From contig NZ_BLJF01000001.1 of NCBI RefSeq assembly GCF_009932335.1, forward strand, positions 2,728,001 to 2,792,000: DNA of 64,000 bases, read 5' to 3'. A program made the translations under genes and the position numbers. The DNA comes from Pseudomonas asiatica. Lineage in GTDB: Bacteria; Pseudomonadota; Gammaproteobacteria; Pseudomonadales; Pseudomonadaceae. The notes under the pieces were generated by a model. That model did no database searches and had not been told where the DNA came from. It saw only the letters and a list, made by a program, of their open reading frames with translations. Below, in pieces: positions 61,166 through 64,000 of the stretch (the first letter of the stretch is position 1; each line of letters opens with the position of its first letter).

Positions 61166-62071
61166 ATGCAACTGACCCGCCACGTCGACGCCAATGCGCC
61201 GCTTTGCACACTGATCCGCAGCCTTGCCACGCGCCCGGGCTTCGTGCCCACGCACCTGCCCCAGGTGCAGGTGCTGAGCTGGGACCACTATGTGGCCAGC
61301 AGCCCACAGATCTACGAACCCAGCCTGATGATCCTGGCCCAGGGCAGCAAGCTGGCGCGCCTGGGGCCGCGTACCCTGGAATATGGCGCCGGGCATTATC
61401 TGGTGCAGGCATTGTCGGTGCCGTTCATGTGCGAAACCTTTGCCACCCCCGAAGCACCGTTGCTGGGCGTGGCGGTGGACATCGACCGCGGCGTGCTGGG
61501 TGAACTGGTGCAAAGCATGGCCCTGGCGCCGGATGCCGCGGTGCAGGCGCAAACCCCGCATTCAATGACCTCGGCTGCACTCGATGCGCCGATGCGCGAA
61601 TGCGTGGAACGGCTGCTGCGCTGCCTGCAGGACCCGGTGGACGCCAAGGTGCTGGGCCCGGCGCGGGTACGCGAGGTGCTGTACACCGCCTTGCGCGGCC
61701 CACAAGCGGGCGTGTTGCGGGCGCTGGTGGAGCAACAAGGGCACTTCGCCCGCATCGGCGCCGCCCTTACCCACCTGCGCGAACACTACACCGAGCCGCT
61801 GAGCGTTGAAGCGCTGGCCGCACGCGCCAACATGAGCGTTTCGACCTTCCACGAGCACTTCAAGCGCTGCACCGACATGGCGCCGATGCAGTACCTCAAG
61901 CGCCTGCGGCTGCTGAAGGCGCAGCAGATGCTGATCGGCGAAGGCCTGGGGGTGGCGCAGACCGCGCACCGGGTGGGGTACCAGAGCACCTCGCAGTTCA
62001 GCCGCGAGTACAAGCGCCAGTTCGCCCGCAGCCCGGGGGATGAATTGCCGTACCAGAGCCTGCCGGTGTAA
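61166..62071 (+). CDS. AraC-family regulator (AraC_N type)
   Basis: A 301-residue regulator of the YqhC-like group. The N-terminal domain (PSLMILAQGSKLARLGPRTL, YLVQALSVPFMCETFATPEA) is the AraC_N effector domain. The C-terminal HTHs are EPLSVEALAARANMSVSTFH and VAQTAHRVGYQSTSQFSREY. Such proteins activate aldehyde-reducing alcohol dehydrogenase genes, which fits the divergent YahK-like gene. The start is taken at 61166 (MQLTRHVDAN); 61130 and 61097 are also in frame. Confidence 0.9.
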   Translation: MQLTRHVDANAPLCTLIRSLATRPGFVPTHLPQVQVLSWDHYVASSPQIYEPSLMILAQGSKLARLGPRTLEYGAGHYLVQALSVPFMCETFATPEAPLLGVAVDIDRGVLGELVQSMALAPDAAVQAQTPHSMTSAALDAPMRECVERLLRCLQDPVDAKVLGPARVREVLYTALRGPQAGVLRALVEQQGHFARIGAALTHLREHYTEPLSVEALAARANMSVSTFHEHFKRCTDMAPMQYLKRLRLLKAQQMLIGEGLGVAQTAHRVGYQSTSQFSREYKRQFARSPGDELPYQSLPV

Positions 62072-62082
62072 TCGCCTGCCCT

Positions 62083-62190
62083 GGCCCCATCGCCGGCAAG
62101 CCGGCTCCCACAGGGACTACACATGGCTTGAAACCGATGCGGTTGATGTGGGAGCCGGCTTGCCGGCGATGGGCTGCAGAGCAGCCCCGG
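62083..62190. repeat. REP inverted pair (gccggcaagccggctcccaca type)
   Basis: GCCCCATCGCCGGCAAGCCG (from 62084) and GTGGGAGCCGGCTTGCCGGC (from about 62150) followed by GATGGGCTGC. It separates convergent AraC and TetR genes. Confidence 0.85.
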
Positions 62191-62203
62191 CACTCTCAAG
62201 GCT

Positions 62204-62800
62204 TCATTGCCGCTCGACCATCGCCACTATTGCTGCCCGCAATTCGGCCTTGGCCTGCCCCACCTCCAGTTCCCCCGCAGCAGCCGCCTGCGACAAGGCA
62301 TCCGCCGCCCCCACCAGCAAGCGCATGCCCGCCACCCCGATGTTGCCACTGGGCGAAAACCTGGCCAACGCCTCACGGCATTTGTCCAGAAACGGCTGTT
62401 CATAGGCCCGCTTCAGCGCTTCCATTTCCGGCGAGCCGGCCAATGCCGCCGACACTCCGGGTATCTCCAGCCCCTGGCTCATCACACAGTCCACATACGC
62501 CTCGGCAATCACCCCGGCGCGGCTGGCCAGGCTAGCGTCACAACGCGCCAGCGCCTGCTCCAGCATCCGCGACTGCCGTGCATCGTATTGCTGGTACAGC
62601 GCCACCAACAACCCGGTCCGGGTCTCGAAATGGTCATAGACCACCGGCTTGGTCACCCCCGCCTGCTCGGCCAAACGCCCCAGGCTCAAGGCATCGGTGC
62701 CCTCCTCCCGTACCAGCTGCCAGGCCACATCGAGCAACTGCAGACGGCGCTCTTCGCGGCTCAGTCGCTTGCGCGAGCGGCCTTGATCATCGCTTGACAT
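62204..62800 (-). CDS. TetR-family repressor
   Basis: A 198-residue regulator. The HTH is in DALSLGRLAEQAGVTKPVVYDHFETRTGLL (quoted part: LAEQAGVTKPVVYDHF). The C-terminal half has helical ligand-binding sequence (SRAGVIAEAYVDCVM, LKRAYEQPFLDKCREAL). It diverges from a flavodoxin-like reductase gene across 93 bp holding two copies of a short palindrome, so it likely represses that gene and itself. Confidence 0.92.
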   Translation of the reverse strand: MSSDDQGRSRKRLSREERRLQLLDVAWQLVREEGTDALSLGRLAEQAGVTKPVVYDHFETRTGLLVALYQQYDARQSRMLEQALARCDASLASRAGVIAEAYVDCVMSQGLEIPGVSAALAGSPEMEALKRAYEQPFLDKCREALARFSPSGNIGVAGMRLLVGAADALSQAAAAGELEVGQAKAELRAAIVAMVERQ

Positions 62801-62816
62801 CGTTTACCTACCAAAA

Positions 62817-62839
62817 GTAACTTACTAAACGTAACTTAC
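62817..62839. promoter_or_regulatory. repeated GTAACTTAC sites, likely TetR operator
   Basis: GTAACTTAC at 62817-62825 and 62831-62839, spaced 14 bp start to start. Each is an interrupted palindrome (GTAA-N-TTAC). They lie in the divergent promoter of the TetR and reductase genes. Confidence 0.6.
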
Positions 62840-62893
62840 CTTGAGTATATAGCGCTCTGGGTAACCCTGCATCCCAATCTTGGAGAGCCCACC

Positions 62894-63490
62894 ATGCATG
62901 CCCTGATCGTCGTCGGTCATCACGACCCGCAATCCCTCACCCATGCCCTGGCCCGACAGATCGCCGCCGGCCTGGCCAACGCCGGCCACGGCAGCGAAAT
63001 CGCCGACCTGGCCAGTGAAGGTTGCGACACGCGTTTCGGCCTGGCCGACCATGCGGTGCACCGCAGGCTGGCAGCCCCGCCAGCGGATGTACTCAGGGAG
63101 CAGGCGCGTATTGAACGCGCCGATGCGCTGGTGCTGGTCTACCCCATCTATTGGTGGTCGCTGCCGGCCTTGCTCAAAGGCTGGGTCGAGCGGGTGTTCA
63201 GCAATGGCTGGGCCTTCGATTATGAAGGGGGCATCACCGTCAAGAAGTTGCGCGGCATGAAGGTGCACCTGGTCGGTGTCGCCGGTGCCGACAGCGGCAC
63301 TTTCGAACGTCACGGCTATGGCGAGGCGATGCGCGTGCAGATCGAGCACGGCATCTTCGACTACTGCGGCGCCGAGGTGCTCAGCTCCACCCTGCTGGAC
63401 GACAGCGAAGGCGCAGCCCCGGCACTGCACCTGCACACTGCACGCACGCTGGGCGAGCAGATGTTCGCAGACTGCGAGGCCATGGCCTGA
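62894..63490 (+). CDS. NAD(P)H-dependent flavodoxin-fold quinone reductase
   Basis: A 198-residue FMN/FAD reductase of the NQO1/KefF type. Seen: ALIVVGHHDPQSLTHALARQ, DALVLVYPIYWWSLPALLKG with the W-W-x-P flavin loop, WVERVFSNGWAFDY and the closing acidic region. Such enzymes reduce quinones or electrophiles by two electrons. GGAG stands before the ATG. Control by the divergent TetR protein is likely. Confidence 0.9.
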   Translation: MHALIVVGHHDPQSLTHALARQIAAGLANAGHGSEIADLASEGCDTRFGLADHAVHRRLAAPPADVLREQARIERADALVLVYPIYWWSLPALLKGWVERVFSNGWAFDYEGGITVKKLRGMKVHLVGVAGADSGTFERHGYGEAMRVQIEHGIFDYCGAEVLSSTLLDDSEGAAPALHLHTARTLGEQMFADCEAMA

Positions 63491-63491
63491 A

Positions 63492-64000
63492 TCAGCCTGA
63501 AAGCGGCCATTGCGCCAATGGCCAGTAAGCGCCCTTGCGCGACTCGTACAGTGTGAAATGGCGGGCGGCGAGGTAGAAATCCGGCGCGCTGCTGGCCTCT
63601 GGCGGCTGGCCGCGGTAATCCCTGGCCAGCGTCAGGTGCGGGCGATACTCGCGGTCGGCCGCTTCCACCCCCAACGGCAGCAGCGCCTGCTGCAAGCTGT
63701 ACACCAGTTGCAACAGGGCCGGTGGGGTCTGCTGCGCCTCCAGCACCAGTGCACTGGCCCGCTGCCACACCTGCAGGCGGTCCAGCAACAACCGTGGTGC
63801 CGTGGCCGGTAGCGCCAGCTGGTCGACCACCGCGCAAATAGCAGGCACATGGGCGGTATCCACATCGCCGAGAAACAGCAGTGTCACATGGAAGTTGGCG
63901 GCCGGCACCGGCTTGCCGCTGCGCAGGTTCAGGCCACGTCGCCACTGGGCCAGGGCGCGGCGCTGGGCATCGCTGACCGGCAAGGCGAAGAACAGGCGCT
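63492..64000 (-). CDS. thpR: RNA 2',3'-cyclic phosphodiesterase / 2'-5' RNA ligase (5' truncated)
   Basis: The gene runs off the right edge. The visible part reads RLFFALPVSDAQRRAL and then the two HxT motifs of the 2H phosphoesterase family: NFHVTLLFLGDVD and YRPHLTLARDY. The N-terminal few residues and start codon lie outside the window. LigT/ThpR enzymes open cyclic phosphates and can join tRNA halves in vitro. It converges with the flavodoxin-fold reductase gene, with one base between stop codons. Confidence 0.9.
   Translation of the reverse strand, partial: RLFFALPVSDAQRRALAQWRRGLNLRSGKPVPAANFHVTLLFLGDVDTAHVPAICAVVDQLALPATAPRLLLDRLQVWQRASALVLEAQQTPPALLQLVYSLQQALLPLGVEAADREYRPHLTLARDYRGQPPEASSAPDFYLAARHFTLYESRKGAYWPLAQWPLSG

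Overview
The window looks like chromosome of a Pseudomonas of the P. putida group. It is uniformly GC-rich and carries an MvaT/Tur-type H-NS protein, an OprD porin, the pyoverdine genes pvdA and fpvGHJKCDEF, and many P. putida-style REP palindrome pairs. About 71 protein genes were called. No rRNA, tRNA, CRISPR array, insertion sequence or complete prophage was seen.

Layout. 1-90 is the 3' end of an unidentified gene. 200-6699 (minus strand) is a tight signalling operon: a hybrid histidine kinase with three receivers, CheR, CheB, a receiver-kinase and a single-domain response regulator. Another response regulator diverges from it at 6946. 7328-12979 holds cobF, an OprD porin, a turB-like nucleoid protein, gloA, an AroE-like dehydrogenase and small proteins. 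13053-17194 is a small accessory island. It contains a lambda R-type endolysin and a holin-like protein (leftward), a CI/S24-type repressor (rightward), a DUF1654 gene with a LexA box, and a PL7 alginate-lyase-like enzyme with no signal peptide. Five copies of one operator (TTTAGC-N5-GCTAAW) sit in three promoters, so the repressor probably silences lysis, itself and the lyase together. This is the most unusual system in the window.

17524-29672 carries pbpG, a coiled-coil protein, pvdA, the fpvGHJKCDEF operon for releasing iron from pyoverdine, a DUF1615 lipoprotein, an isochorismatase-like hydrolase, a type II thioesterase and an MbtH protein. PvdS-type boxes precede pvdA and mbtH. 30416-37240 is a one-carbon operon, purU-folD-soxBDAG. 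In it a heterotetrameric sarcosine-oxidase-like enzyme would demethylate an N-methyl amino acid, and FolD and PurU would clear the one-carbon unit. Its delta subunit lacks the usual zinc cysteines.

37482-49110 holds a LysR/esterase pair, a pirin, DUF1330, a ribBA paralogue with a degenerate GTP cyclohydrolase half, a polyamine-type ABC transporter, a PstS-OmpA fusion and a TerC protein. 49188-64000 holds an acyl-CoA dehydrogenase with a divergent LysR, a lone cysteine desulfurase, a RES-Xre toxin-antitoxin pair, nfsB, LysR and AraC regulators, a LysE exporter, an MFS sugar-efflux protein, a beta-propeller-like protein, a YahK-type alcohol dehydrogenase with a divergent AraC regulator, a TetR/flavodoxin-type reductase pair, and a 5'-truncated 2'-5' RNA ligase/phosphodiesterase gene. 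REP palindromes of at least four sequence types fill most intergenic gaps.
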